Shown piece after piece: positions 17,944-27,457 of a stretch of 64,000 nt of DNA; within the stretch, counting starts at the first letter, position 1, and every line of letters begins with the position of its first letter. The position numbers were made by a program, and so were the translations under genes. The notes below the pieces were generated by a model, which did no database searches, was not told the origin of the DNA, and saw only the letters and a program-made list of their open reading frames with translations. The DNA comes from Thalassoglobus sp. JC818 (lineage in GTDB: Bacteria > Planctomycetota > Planctomycetia > Planctomycetales > Planctomycetaceae). The stretch covers positions 620,001 through 684,000 of the forward strand of contig NZ_JBFEFI010000001.1 in assembly GCF_040717535.1 (NCBI RefSeq). The letters are read 5' to 3'.

Positions 17944-18978
17944 GTGTCCCACTCCCCCACAAGACGTCGGCAAGCTTTTACGCTGATCGAGCTCCTTGTC
18001 GTGATCGCGATTATCGCAATCTTGATTGCTCTGCTACTTCCGGCTGTGCAACAAGCCCGAGAAGCTGCTCGACGAACACAGTGCAAGAACAACCTCAAAC
18101 AAATCGGGTTGGCGATGCACAACTATCATGATGTCTACGGCAAGTTTCCTCCCGGCTGGATGTTCCAAAGCGAAGCCATGGCTCTTCAGGCCAATGGAAT
18201 GAGAAATCGCGGCGACCGCCCGAATCGAGCTCCGGGCTGGGGTTGGAGCATGTCGATTCTCCCGATGATCGATCAGGCCAACCTGTTCAACCTGATCGAG
18301 TTCGATGGTCGAGGAATGTGGGAACCACCGAACGATCAGGTGATCACTTCGACTTTCACAATGATGACCTGTCCTTCCTCCACTCAGCCGACTCACTTTA
18401 AGATCGGTGCAGCGAACGGAAGCGTCCAATTCAATAATCCTGGAATTGCGTCATCAAGTTACGTCGCTTGCCCTGGATCGTTCGTTCAATCCGCTTACTA
18501 CACACAGCCAGTCGGTCGTAAAAACGGAGTCATGATCGAAGACCAAAACTTCGGTTTCCGAGACATTACCGATGGCTCTTCCAACACCATTCTGGCCGGT
18601 GAGGTTAAATACTGGGGAGTTGGAGCAGATACTGGCGGCGGAGCCTTCCTGTGGGACGCTACTTGGTACGGACACTTCCAGCGCAACAATAACGGTCGCG
18701 CTGATGCTCCTGAGTCCACCATGCGAGCTGGTGAGTTCCGAATCAATCCACCATCAGTCGCCAACGACAACACCAAACGTAACTCATACGGAAGTCTGCA
18801 CGATGGCGGAGCACAGTTCCTGCTGGCAGACGGATCAGTCCGATTCCTCAGCACAAGCATCGACCACACTCAGACGAGTTGGGCTGACGTGAACAACAAC
18901 GTCATTCCCTGGTCACAAGTCGGAACATTCCAGCGTCTCTGCGCTCGAAACGACGGCCAGATCGTGGGTGAATTCTAA
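17944..18978 (+). CDS. DUF1559 protein with type IV prepilin-like N-terminus
   Basis: 344 residues from GTG 17944, with GAGG upstream. After a short basic leader the N-terminus is the classic prepilin segment [27 protein letters not shown] with the conserved Glu at +5, so it should be cut by a prepilin peptidase; a lone one is encoded at 55.56 kb. Then come [35 protein letters not shown] and, near the C-terminus, [11 protein letters not shown], both diagnostic of DUF1559 (SBP_bac_10). Planctomycetes carry dozens of these pseudopilin-like proteins, whose function is not established. A strong terminator follows. Confidence 0.95.
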   Translation: MSHSPTRRRQAFTLIELLVVIAIIAILIALLLPAVQQAREAARRTQCKNNLKQIGLAMHNYHDVYGKFPPGWMFQSEAMALQANGMRNRGDRPNRAPGWGWSMSILPMIDQANLFNLIEFDGRGMWEPPNDQVITSTFTMMTCPSSTQPTHFKIGAANGSVQFNNPGIASSSYVACPGSFVQSAYYTQPVGRKNGVMIEDQNFGFRDITDGSSNTILAGEVKYWGVGADTGGGAFLWDATWYGHFQRNNNGRADAPESTMRAGEFRINPPSVANDNTKRNSYGSLHDGGAQFLLADGSVRFLSTSIDHTQTSWADVNNNVIPWSQVGTFQRLCARNDGQIVGEF

Positions 18979-18999
18979 AGTCCGCTGATTAACACAAAC

Positions 19000-19042
19000 A
19001 CACCGCTGCGAGAACCAATCTCGCGGCGGTGTTGTTGTTTTG
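19000..19042 (+). terminator. Terminator between DUF1559 gene and gltS
   Basis: A 14-bp stem (19000-19013 with 19019-19032, one G-T pair) is followed by a T-rich stretch TGTTGTTTTGTG. It ends the lipoprotein/DUF1559 unit. Confidence 0.85.
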
Positions 19043-19177
19043 TGTGAGAAGTTATTTCAGAGTTTCGAGTTCGAATTGCTCGAAATGTCGACACTCGAGC
19101 CACTTTCGCCCCGTGATGTTTAAGACATGAATGACGAAGCTGCTTGGTAAATCAACGGGATCGTAAAACACTCGCTG

Positions 19178-20383
19178 TCACAAAGGCTGCTGCATGATCG
19201 GCAGTCCTACGAAGAACTTGATCACCATTGCATTCAGTACGTCGATAAAGAATGCTCCGACGAGCGGGACGACGAGGAATGCCTTGAATGACGGTCCATA
19301 CTTGCGGGTAACGGCACTCATGTTGGCGATCGCTACCGGCGTCGCTCCCATTCCGAGTCCGCAGAATCCACCGACGATCACAGCTGCGTCGTAGTCTTTG
19401 CCCATCGCTCGAAAGATGACGAGAATTCCAAACAACGCGATCACGACAACTTGAATTATCAAGACAAGAATGATCGTGCCGAAGGAACTCGCAAGCGATG
19501 AGAGATCCATGCTCATCAAACTCATCGCCAGAAACAATTGAAGGGCCACTTCGCCGACTTTGTCGAAGAAAGCAAGCGGCAATGGCTTTTGAAATGTGTC
19601 TGCCAAATTAGTGATAACGATTCCCACCATCATTGCAGTCAGGAACCCCGGTAACTTGATGTCGTTGGAAAAGAGCCACGCATTCACGACTTCGCCGAAT
19701 GAAAGGCACAAGGCCAGGACCAACATGACTCGCAGCGCAAGATTCAAGGAGTAGGGCTCACAAGACTCTGACTCTTCAGAGCTGCTTGCATGGCCAGCTG
19801 TGCTTTCGGGGACGAGGTTGTTTCGCTTGATCAACCATTCAGCGACTGGCCCGCCGATCACTCCTCCGGCGACTAAACCGAATGTCGCGAACGCGATTCC
19901 GATTAAATCCGCATTCGGCAGACCCGCAGCTTCCGCTTCTTTTCCCCAAGCAATCGCCGTTCCATGTCCGCCAGCGAGTGACACACTTCCCGCGAAGAGA
20001 CCGTATGCCGGATGCGATCCGATGGCTTTCATGACCATCACACCGACGAAGTCCTGAATCACAAGAAAAACGCCGGCGCATATGACCATTACTCCGAGAG
20101 ACTTCCCGCCCGCTGCGAGGCGACCAAACTTGGCAGAGATTCCAATCGTGGTGAAGAACACCATCAAGAGGGTGTCACGAATTGTCATTTCAAACACGAT
20201 TTCGGGACCACCCAAAGCTCCGAGTGCCGCAACGAACAGGCTGCACAGCAATCCACCAGTCACAGCGATCGGGATGCTGTACTTCTGTAAAATCGAAACA
20301 GACTGAGTGATGCGGTTCCCCACCCACAGCACCGCGATGGCGACGATGACAACATCGACGCCGGTCACCTGAATCTCACTCAT
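19178..20383 (-). CDS. gltS: Sodium/glutamate symporter GltS
   Basis: 401 residues, the usual size for GltS. Ten or more hydrophobic helices are present, with the two inverted-repeat signatures: GSVSLAGGHGTAIAWG in the first half and GGFCGLGMGATPVAIANMSAVTRKYGPS in the second. Both are the re-entrant loop segments of the ESS family. It imports glutamate with sodium across the inner membrane. The gene is alone, converges with the DUF1559 gene and is separated from it by a terminator. The ATG at 20383 has no strong ribosome-binding site. Confidence 0.93.
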   Translation of the reverse strand: MSEIQVTGVDVVIVAIAVLWVGNRITQSVSILQKYSIPIAVTGGLLCSLFVAALGALGGPEIVFEMTIRDTLLMVFFTTIGISAKFGRLAAGGKSLGVMVICAGVFLVIQDFVGVMVMKAIGSHPAYGLFAGSVSLAGGHGTAIAWGKEAEAAGLPNADLIGIAFATFGLVAGGVIGGPVAEWLIKRNNLVPESTAGHASSSEESESCEPYSLNLALRVMLVLALCLSFGEVVNAWLFSNDIKLPGFLTAMMVGIVITNLADTFQKPLPLAFFDKVGEVALQLFLAMSLMSMDLSSLASSFGTIILVLIIQVVVIALFGILVIFRAMGKDYDAAVIVGGFCGLGMGATPVAIANMSAVTRKYGPSFKAFLVVPLVGAFFIDVLNAMVIKFFVGLPIMQQPL

Positions 20384-20767
20384 GGATTCGTTTGCCTTTG
20401 GTTTGAATGTCTTTGTCTAACGGGACAGGCAGTTACTTCATCGCAGCAATGAGCAAACGCTTGATGCTACCTCGAAAGCGATGACAGTCGTCACAGATCC
20501 TCATTCAACTTCCGTTGGACGGTATCCTGATGAGGTATTCAGACTTTGACAACCAAGCAATCTTAGGATTGTGAAACGACAATCCTCGCCCGTGCTTGCT
20601 TGCCCGGTAGATTCTCAATCGAAGCATTGTTACAACGAAGCGAGTGAGTTCGCCTATCAAGCTTTGGTTGTTCCGAACTTCCGACGTTTGAAGATCCCAT
20701 CTTGGTTGACTTACGACCAGTTCTGGTTGCCGACACAAATCGTTTCCAATGAAAGTCCGGGGAAAGC
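20384..20767. other. Intergenic region before the sulfatase pair
   Basis: 384 bases between the divergent gltS and sulfatase genes. Short frames on both strands lack support. It presumably holds two promoters; no repeat or hairpin stands out. Confidence 0.4.
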
Positions 20768-23104
20768 ATGATGTCGATGATGCAATTCCGATGCTGTCTC
20801 GCTGCACTCTTTTTCATACTGGCTGCACATGGGCCGGAGTCTTTTGGGCAAACGCAACTCCCTCAACCAGATCCGCCCTTTGACGGAAAAGTTGGAGAAA
20901 CGTTGAGCGATTCGACTCCATCTTACCCACAGCCACTTCGGGCTCGTGAGGGTTCTCCAAACGTGCTTATCATTCTTCTCGACGATGTCGGGTTTGGGAT
21001 GTGTTCTCCGTTTGGCGGTTCCGTGCAGACGCCGAATCTGCAGCGACTGGCTGACAACGGATTGACATACACACGATTTCATACAACGGCACTATGTAGT
21101 CCGACACGAGCTGCGCTCCTCGCCGGGCGAAATCATCACACAGTCGGAACAGGTGTGATCATCGAGATGGGAACCGGTTTCCCTGGGTACACCGGGATTA
21201 TTCCGGAAAGCACAGCACTGATTCCGGAACTTCTTCGCGGCAACGGATACGCCACATCGATGTTCGGAAAGTGGCATAACTCTCCCGAACCAGACATCAG
21301 CCCAGCTGGCCCATTTGACCGCTGGCCGACCGGCCTCGGGTTTGAGTACTTCTACGGATTCAATCAGGGCGAAGCTCACCAGTTCTACCCGACACTCTAT
21401 CGAAACACGACCTGGGTCTCACCACCCAAGACACCGGAGGAGGGGTACCACCTCACCGAAGATCTGACTGATGAAGCGATTAAGTGGATCAATAACGTGC
21501 GGGCTGCCAATCCGGACAAACCGTGGTTTACTTATTTCAGCACCGGTGCAGTCCATGCTCCGCATCACGTCCCGAAAGACTGGCGTGGTCGACACGAAGG
21601 CAAGTTCGATCACGGTTGGGATCGCGAACGGGAGATCGTTCACCAACGCCAACTCGATAACGGAGTCATCCCACCCGGCACCAAGCTGACGCCACGTCCG
21701 AAAGAAATTCCAGCTTGGGACAGTCAAACCGACGAACAGAAGACCGTCTACTTACGTCTCATGGAGAATTACGCAGACTTCATGGCGCATACCGACTTTC
21801 ATGTCGGGCGTCTGATCGACAGCCTCGAAAACTCCGGAGAGCTTGATAACACGCTCGTGCTCTACATTGTGGGCGACAACGGAGCCAGTGCCGAGGGCGG
21901 ACTTGAGGGGACATTCAGCGAACTCGCGAGCCTGCTGGGAATTCAGCTCGGGCTGGAAAGTACCGTCAACCGTCTCGACGAAATCGGCGGCCCGTCGAGT
22001 GAGCCGCACGTACCTGTTGGTTGGGCGTGGGCCATGGACAGCCCGTTTCAATGGACGAAACAAGTCGCTTCACACTTCGGAGGAACGCGAAACCCAATGG
22101 TCGTGCACTGGCCGAAGGGAATTCAAAGCAAGGGGGAACAGCGTACTCAGTTTCACCATGTGATTGACGTTGTGCCCACGATTCTCGAAGCCTGCAAAAT
22201 CCCCGAACCGAAAACCGTGAACGGTATTGAGCAGCTGCCTGTTGAAGGTGTGAGCATGCTCTACTCGTTTGATGACGAAGAGAGCGAAGGGAAGCGACAG
22301 ACTCAGTATTTCGAGATGTTCTGCAATCGTGGCATCTATCATGATGGCTGGGTCGCTTGTTCTCATTTCGGCGTCCCCTGGGACACCAACAGTCGGTCGG
22401 GCGACTTCCTGAATGCTCCGTGGGAGCTCTACAACATCGAAGACGACTTCTCCCAGGCGGTCAACCTCGTCGAAGAATATCCACAGAAGCTGAAAGAGCT
22501 ACAAGACCTGTTCACAGAAGAAGCTCTCAAGTATCAGGTCTTTCCGCTCGATCCTAGATTCGCTGAACGATTCGATCCGAAGCTGCGAGTCGGGGGAACG
22601 CCTCCCACAAACTGGACGTACTACGGAAATCAGGTGGCGATGCCGGAACCGGTTGGTCCGCAACTCTTCCCGCGCGCTCACAGGATCACAGCGAAGATTC
22701 AAGTCCCGGAGAATGGATCTGAAGGGGTCATCACCTGCGCCGGTGGTTTCTCCGCCGGATGGTCACTCTACATCAAGGACTCCAAGCCCAATTTCCGGTA
22801 CACCTGTTTTGATATCGCGAATGTCAACATTCCTGGAACTTCGCCGATCGGAACAGGAGAAGTGACGATCTCAGCTGAGTTCACTCCCAACGGGTCAAAA
22901 GAGGGTGGGGGAACACTGCAGTTGTTCGTGAATGGAAAGCCAGCTGGCAAAGGTGAACTGTCACGCAGCTTGTTCCGTCACGGCTTGGAACCTTTCGAAG
23001 TTGGAAGAGACTCCATCACTCCCGTCGACCCCGCCTACGCTGATCACGGGAAGTTTGAATTCACTGGAACGATCGACGAAGTCAAGTTCCAGATCATAGA
23101 GTAA
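20768..23104 (+). CDS. Secreted sulfatase (type I, formylglycine-dependent)
   Basis: 778 residues with a signal peptide (about 1-27). Metal-binding aspartates are in LIILLDDVGFG (72-73). The formylglycine motif is CSPTRAALLAGR with the cysteine at 110, followed by GKWHNSPE, as in alkaline-phosphatase-fold sulfatases. The Cys must be oxidised by a formylglycine-generating enzyme not encoded here. The length and the C-terminal beta-sandwich (about 620-778, GGTLQLFVNGKPAGKGELSRS) match large arylsulfatase subfamilies. The enzyme removes sulfate esters from polysaccharides or aryl compounds in the periplasm or outside; the exact substrate is not readable. A second sulfatase gene follows after 67 bases, probably on the same transcript. 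Confidence 0.93.
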   Translation: MMSMMQFRCCLAALFFILAAHGPESFGQTQLPQPDPPFDGKVGETLSDSTPSYPQPLRAREGSPNVLIILLDDVGFGMCSPFGGSVQTPNLQRLADNGLTYTRFHTTALCSPTRAALLAGRNHHTVGTGVIIEMGTGFPGYTGIIPESTALIPELLRGNGYATSMFGKWHNSPEPDISPAGPFDRWPTGLGFEYFYGFNQGEAHQFYPTLYRNTTWVSPPKTPEEGYHLTEDLTDEAIKWINNVRAANPDKPWFTYFSTGAVHAPHHVPKDWRGRHEGKFDHGWDREREIVHQRQLDNGVIPPGTKLTPRPKEIPAWDSQTDEQKTVYLRLMENYADFMAHTDFHVGRLIDSLENSGELDNTLVLYIVGDNGASAEGGLEGTFSELASLLGIQLGLESTVNRLDEIGGPSSEPHVPVGWAWAMDSPFQWTKQVASHFGGTRNPMVVHWPKGIQSKGEQRTQFHHVIDVVPTILEACKIPEPKTVNGIEQLPVEGVSMLYSFDDEESEGKRQTQYFEMFCNRGIYHDGWVACSHFGVPWDTNSRSGDFLNAPWELYNIEDDFSQAVNLVEEYPQKLKELQDLFTEEALKYQVFPLDPRFAERFDPKLRVGGTPPTNWTYYGNQVAMPEPVGPQLFPRAHRITAKIQVPENGSEGVITCAGGFSAGWSLYIKDSKPNFRYTCFDIANVNIPGTSPIGTGEVTISAEFTPNGSKEGGGTLQLFVNGKPAGKGELSRSLFRHGLEPFEVGRDSITPVDPAYADHGKFEFTGTIDEVKFQIIE

Positions 23105-23171
23105 GAGTCCTGCCAACGATTTTTCGTTTTCCCCAAATCCTGCCCCACCCATTCAGTGCAGAAAGATACTT

Positions 23172-24638
23172 ATGAAGCCAGTTCTACTCCTGACGATTTC
23201 TCAACTGCGTCTTTCACTGAGTCTCTTTCTGACTGGACTCGTGATCATCGTTTCAAATGGCGTGGAGTGTCTTGCCGAGAAGCCGAACATCATTCTCGTG
23301 ATGGCCGACGACATGGGTTGGGGACAAACCGGTTACTACAACCACCCGGTGTTGAAGACTCCCAATCTCGACGAAATGGCAGCCAACGGGCTGAGGTTCG
23401 ATCGCTTCTATGCAGGAGCACCGAACTGCTCTCCAACGCGTGCCACTGTCATGACGGGTCGAACAAACGATCGGACAGGGGTTTTGAACCATGGCGTTCC
23501 GCTCAGGCCACAAGAGAAGACAGTCGCTCAAGCTCTTCAAGCAGCTGGCTATGCCACCGGCCATTTTGGCAAATGGCACCTGAACGGCTATCGCGGAGCG
23601 GGTGCCCCAATCCTCGGGGACGATATTCGCAGCCCAGGAAGATTTGGATTCGACTACTGGCTGTCGGTGACCAACTTCTTTGACCGTGACCCGATCATGA
23701 GCCGTATGGGGGAGTTTGAAGAGTTCGAAGGAGACTCTTCGGAAATCATCGTCGATGAAGCAGTCAAGTTCATTGGCCAACAGGTTGAGGAGTCTCAACC
23801 GTTCTTCACGGTGATCTGGTACGGAACTCCCCACAGCCCGTTTGTGGCAAGCGACGAAGATCGGTCAGCGTTTCACGAACTGAAAGATCCATCGTCTCAT
23901 CACTACGGAGAACTGGTGGCAATGGATCGAAGCATCGGCACGCTTCGAAAGGAGCTGCGAGAATTGGGAGTCGCAGACAACACGCTCTTCTGGTTCTGCA
24001 GCGACAACGGCGGACTTCCAGAAATTCGCCCCGATACGGTGGGCGGCCTGAGAGGCTTTAAAGGAACAGTCTACGAGGGGGGATTGCGTGTTCCTGCGAT
24101 CATCGAATGGCCCAACGAAATCGCAAGTGCGCGAGTCACAGAATACCCAGCATGTACAATGGACATCTTCCCAACGATTTCTGACATCATCGGACTGCCG
24201 GAAGGCGCTCGCATCACCCCGCAAGATGGGGTCAGCCTGAAGCCGTTGATCGAGAAAGAACTCGACGAGCGCGAGAAACCAATCGGCTTTCGACACACCG
24301 GCCGATCCGCACTAATCGACAACGACTGGAAGATCGTCGCTCCCAAAAAAGATGCGGACGTTTACGAGTTGTACAACATCGAGAACGATCCCAACGAAAC
24401 TCAAAACCTGATCAAAGAGTCACCGCAAGTTGCTACTCGCATGATTCAAGCACTCAAGCAGTTTCATGAGTCCGTCGATCAAAGCATCGCTGGTCAAGAC
24501 TACCCGGAAGGAGAAGTGGTTCCTGCCGATCCCGGACCGAAGACCTGGACGGAAAGTGATGAGTATCGACCGTACTTCGATGACTGGAAAGATCGTCCTG
24601 AGTACCAGCGTTACTTTCAAAAGAAAAAGAGCAAGTAA
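23172..24638 (+). CDS. Secreted sulfatase (type I, formylglycine-dependent)
   Basis: 488 residues with a signal peptide ending near ECLA (34-35). Metal ligands DDMGWG at 46-47, formylglycine motif CSPTRATVMTGR with Cys86, then HFGKWHLNG, and late in the protein SDNGGLPEIRP and GLRVPAIIEWP, all typical of polysaccharide-desulfating S1 sulfatases. It is much shorter than the preceding enzyme and only distantly similar, so the two are not a recent duplication; they probably remove different sulfate groups from one substrate. The C-terminal tail is charged and ends in lysines. No polysaccharide lyase or glycosidase gene lies beside them. Confidence 0.93.
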   Translation: MKPVLLLTISQLRLSLSLFLTGLVIIVSNGVECLAEKPNIILVMADDMGWGQTGYYNHPVLKTPNLDEMAANGLRFDRFYAGAPNCSPTRATVMTGRTNDRTGVLNHGVPLRPQEKTVAQALQAAGYATGHFGKWHLNGYRGAGAPILGDDIRSPGRFGFDYWLSVTNFFDRDPIMSRMGEFEEFEGDSSEIIVDEAVKFIGQQVEESQPFFTVIWYGTPHSPFVASDEDRSAFHELKDPSSHHYGELVAMDRSIGTLRKELRELGVADNTLFWFCSDNGGLPEIRPDTVGGLRGFKGTVYEGGLRVPAIIEWPNEIASARVTEYPACTMDIFPTISDIIGLPEGARITPQDGVSLKPLIEKELDEREKPIGFRHTGRSALIDNDWKIVAPKKDADVYELYNIENDPNETQNLIKESPQVATRMIQALKQFHESVDQSIAGQDYPEGEVVPADPGPKTWTESDEYRPYFDDWKDRPEYQRYFQKKKSK

Positions 24639-24696
24639 AGCGTGGAGCCGGTCAGTTGCTCAAGTGGGCTGACGGATCAAACAAAGGCAGGATGCT

Positions 24697-25185
24697 TTGT
24701 CATTTCAAATCAGGCGCTATCAACCGGGTGAAGAAGAGTCGCTCCGGCAGCTTTTCTTCAACACCATCCGGAGTATCAATCGGCGTGACTACTCGTTAGA
24801 GCAAGTCCAGACTTGGGCTCCCGACTCGGTTGATCCTGACCATTGGAATGCCCGAATTGCTGGCATGAACCCGTTTGTGTGCATTGCCGATGAGCAGATC
24901 GTCGGATATGCAGCACTGCTTGAGAGTGGCTACGTCGATCATTTTTACGTTCACCATTTGTGGCAGAGCAGGGGAGTGGGACGGCAATTAATGGTCGCGA
25001 TTCTCGAAGAGGCTGCCCAGCTCGATTTGAATGAACTGACGTCCGATGTCAGCATCACCGCACGTCCGTTCTTTGAACGACACGGTTTTCAGGTCGTCAC
25101 GCCGCAACAGGTTGTCAAAAATGGAGTCGTCTTCGACAACTTCAAAATGCGTCGCACGCTTTCAGGTGAAAACGAACATGGCTGA
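24697..25185 (+). CDS. GNAT-family N-acetyltransferase
   Basis: 162 residues. Start TTG at 24697 has AGGA four bases upstream and gives the natural N-terminus MSFQIRRYQPGEEESLRQLF. The acetyl-CoA-binding motif A is VDHFYVHHLWQSRGVGRQLMVAILEEA (the Q/RxxGxG/A pattern as QSRGVGRQ), followed by a late strand ITARPFFERHGFQVV. The N-terminal pattern (NTIRSINRRDYSLEQVQTWAP) resembles the YafP-like subgroup. It would acetylate an amine of an unknown small molecule or protein in the cytoplasm. It follows the sulfatases by 58 bases and may be co-transcribed. Confidence 0.88.
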   Translation: MSFQIRRYQPGEEESLRQLFFNTIRSINRRDYSLEQVQTWAPDSVDPDHWNARIAGMNPFVCIADEQIVGYAALLESGYVDHFYVHHLWQSRGVGRQLMVAILEEAAQLDLNELTSDVSITARPFFERHGFQVVTPQQVVKNGVVFDNFKMRRTLSGENEHG

Positions 25186-25344
25186 TCACGGATTAAATGC
25201 GAAAACGGTCTAAGATTTTCCTTGATGAAACGAATGCTTTAAGGACTCGAGGCTGTTGAGGTCCCCTTTGCAGCTTCGTCACCAGTCTTGATCATCACTA
25301 AACAATGACAAGTCATTTGTCACTGACTCGTAAGAAAGCGTCTG

Positions 25345-25548
25345 ATGCCAATCCCGCTACTACTGGCTGAAACCATCACAACAAACGTTGCTCAGACCGG
25401 CATCGGGCTCGGATCTGTCCTCGCGGTTGTTTGCTCCTGGCAAAGAAACCGGTCGATCCTGTGGGCCATCATCTCGGCCTTCCTGTCCTGGTTCTACGTC
25501 ATCTACTTCGCGCTGACGCGACGCCCGGATGAAGTCAAGAACCCGTAA
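25345..25548 (+). CDS. Small membrane protein
   Basis: 67 residues with two hydrophobic segments (about 17-30 and 36-53) separated by a basic loop (QRNRS) and a charged tail (LTRRPDEVKNP). This is the pattern of small planctomycete inner-membrane proteins of unknown role. The AAGAAAG upstream is a weak ribosome-binding site. It ends 31 bases from the convergent phosphorylase gene. Confidence 0.6.
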   Translation: MPIPLLLAETITTNVAQTGIGLGSVLAVVCSWQRNRSILWAIISAFLSWFYVIYFALTRRPDEVKNP

Positions 25549-25579
25549 TCGGAATCGGCTGAATTATTGCGGCGAACTC

Positions 25580-27319
25580 TCAGTCGCTTTTCCAGTTTGT
25601 GATCCAGAGAGTTTGATACGGAGCGAGCGCAATTTTTTGCGACCGGTCGTCAAATCGTTCCCCGGTGAGAAGATCGAACCAGTTGTCGGTCACGATGAGA
25701 TTCAGATCCGAGAGCGTCAAACTTCTGCGTCGGGATGTCACATTGTTGATTGCGAAGATGCTCTGCCTGCGATCCCGACTCTGCCTCCAGAATCCGAAGA
25801 AGTGCGTCTTGAGATGCAGCGTGAATTGGACAGCACTGGGGTCGAACGCAGGTTGCTGAGAACGAATTCGCATTCGGCGGAGAATCTCACTGGAAACTCT
25901 CGACTGCGGAGATTGTGGATCATCGAGAAGTTTCTCGAGCTCGTCAGCGTCCCATTGATGTCGATTAATTGAGCGGGCGCGTCCGGTTTTCTCGACGAGT
26001 TCCGTGTCGTTCGGCGTCGCCACTAAGCTGTGAATGTAAAATGCCGGGATGCCTTCCAGGGCCATCATGATTGTTTGCGAGCAGATGAAGCGTTCAACCT
26101 GATAGCGGTCGAGCCCTTCCAGGGTTCCCTGAAGTGCATCAAAGAGTGAGACATTCAACTCGTAGACTTTTTCCGTCCCGTCCCCCAGTTTTCGAGTGGA
26201 AAGTTTCCCCCCGAATTTCTCGATGGTTCGGACCATTTCTTCCTGCTCCTGATCAGAGAGCAGTCCCTCAGCCGGGCGCATTCCGATTCCGTCGTGCGAT
26301 GCGGTGAAATTCAGATAAGTACACCCCATCGGAGCGGGGGGCATGCTCATCATCCAGGCTTTCAAGTACTTCGAAGTCCCTGCCAGCAGTGCATGCAGCA
26401 TCAGAGGAGCAAGACTGAAGTTGTAGATGATGTGGGCTTCGTTGCCGTTGCCGAAGTACGTCAGGTTCTCCTGGTTCGGGACATTGGTTTCGGTAATCAG
26501 GATCGACCCCGGCGCGTATTCGTCGAGAACCGTCCGCAGGAACCGGACCATTTCGTGAGTCTCAGGCAGATGAATACAGGTCGTCCCGATCTTCTTCCAC
26601 AGGTAACCGATCGCGTCCAGACGCAGGATCTCGACACCGTGATCGAGGTAAATTCGGATGATCTTCAAGAACTCAATGAAGACTTCGAAATTACGAAAAT
26701 TCAAATCAACCTGATCGTGACTGAACGTGCACCAGACGTACCGAGTTCCTTGAGGAGTTTGAACTTCTCTCAATAGGCTCGAAGCACGCGGTCGTACGAC
26801 GCTTGTCAGATCTTCATCGGGATTCGCTTCCACGAAAAAGCCCGCGCCTGGAGTTCTGCCCGACTGGTAATTCTCGAACCATTCACTCTCCGACGAGACG
26901 TGATTGATCACCAGATCGGCCATCAATCGATAGTCGCTGGAAACCTGTTCGACATCATTCCAATCCCCGAGCTTTGGATTGATTTCGCGATAATCAATGA
27001 CCGCAAAGCCGTCATCCGAACTGAAAGGACAGAAGGGGAGAATGTGGACGGAGTTGATGTCGCTATCGACTGTGGCCTTAAGAAATTGATGCAGTGTCTG
27101 AAGCGGTGATTCCTCTAAACGCTGAATCGAGTCTCCGTATGTGATCAGAATTGCATCGCGAGAAGACCACAAGTCGTTTCCGCTGCTACGCGGTTTCTTC
27201 ACACCTTGCAGAACTTCTTCGATGCGATGTGCCACATCTTCTGGAGCGATATCTGGATAGAGAAGGTCGCAATGGTTCCGTAAACGATGTAGATACGGAG
27301 ACGATTCGGGCTCGTTCAT
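25580..27319 (-). CDS. GH13_18 glycoside phosphorylase (sucrose phosphorylase-like, probably glucosylglycerate phosphorylase)
   Basis: 579 residues if it starts at ATG 27319; an in-frame ATG at 27427 would add 36 residues that look unlike the family, and neither has a ribosome-binding site. The alpha-amylase-type barrel carries VHILPFCPFSSDDGFAVIDY, MADLVINHVS, the nucleophile in EILRLDAIGYLWK (Asp near 234), the acid/base in ITETNVPNQEN (near 276) and FTASHDGIGMRP (near 341). These are the marks of subfamily 18, whose members split sucrose, sucrose 6-phosphate or 2-O-glucosylglycerate with phosphate to give glucose 1-phosphate. The overall shape, with a short lead-in before LLYPDIAPEDVAHRIEEVL, fits glucosylglycerate phosphorylase best. 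It is cytoplasmic. The VWA gene upstream on the same strand may share its transcript. Confidence 0.8.
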   Translation of the reverse strand: MNEPESSPYLHRLRNHCDLLYPDIAPEDVAHRIEEVLQGVKKPRSSGNDLWSSRDAILITYGDSIQRLEESPLQTLHQFLKATVDSDINSVHILPFCPFSSDDGFAVIDYREINPKLGDWNDVEQVSSDYRLMADLVINHVSSESEWFENYQSGRTPGAGFFVEANPDEDLTSVVRPRASSLLREVQTPQGTRYVWCTFSHDQVDLNFRNFEVFIEFLKIIRIYLDHGVEILRLDAIGYLWKKIGTTCIHLPETHEMVRFLRTVLDEYAPGSILITETNVPNQENLTYFGNGNEAHIIYNFSLAPLMLHALLAGTSKYLKAWMMSMPPAPMGCTYLNFTASHDGIGMRPAEGLLSDQEQEEMVRTIEKFGGKLSTRKLGDGTEKVYELNVSLFDALQGTLEGLDRYQVERFICSQTIMMALEGIPAFYIHSLVATPNDTELVEKTGRARSINRHQWDADELEKLLDDPQSPQSRVSSEILRRMRIRSQQPAFDPSAVQFTLHLKTHFFGFWRQSRDRRQSIFAINNVTSRRRSLTLSDLNLIVTDNWFDLLTGERFDDRSQKIALAPYQTLWITNWKSD

Positions 27320-27457
27320 CAAACAGAATTCAGTTCTCAGGGAGGAAAGTGAGTCGAGCGCGACGGGCCAATTATTGCCGCGACTCAAACTCATCGCAAT
27401 GTCGAATTGAAGATCGCCATCGAGCATTCGAGTGACGAGAATGCAGGACCAATGAGA

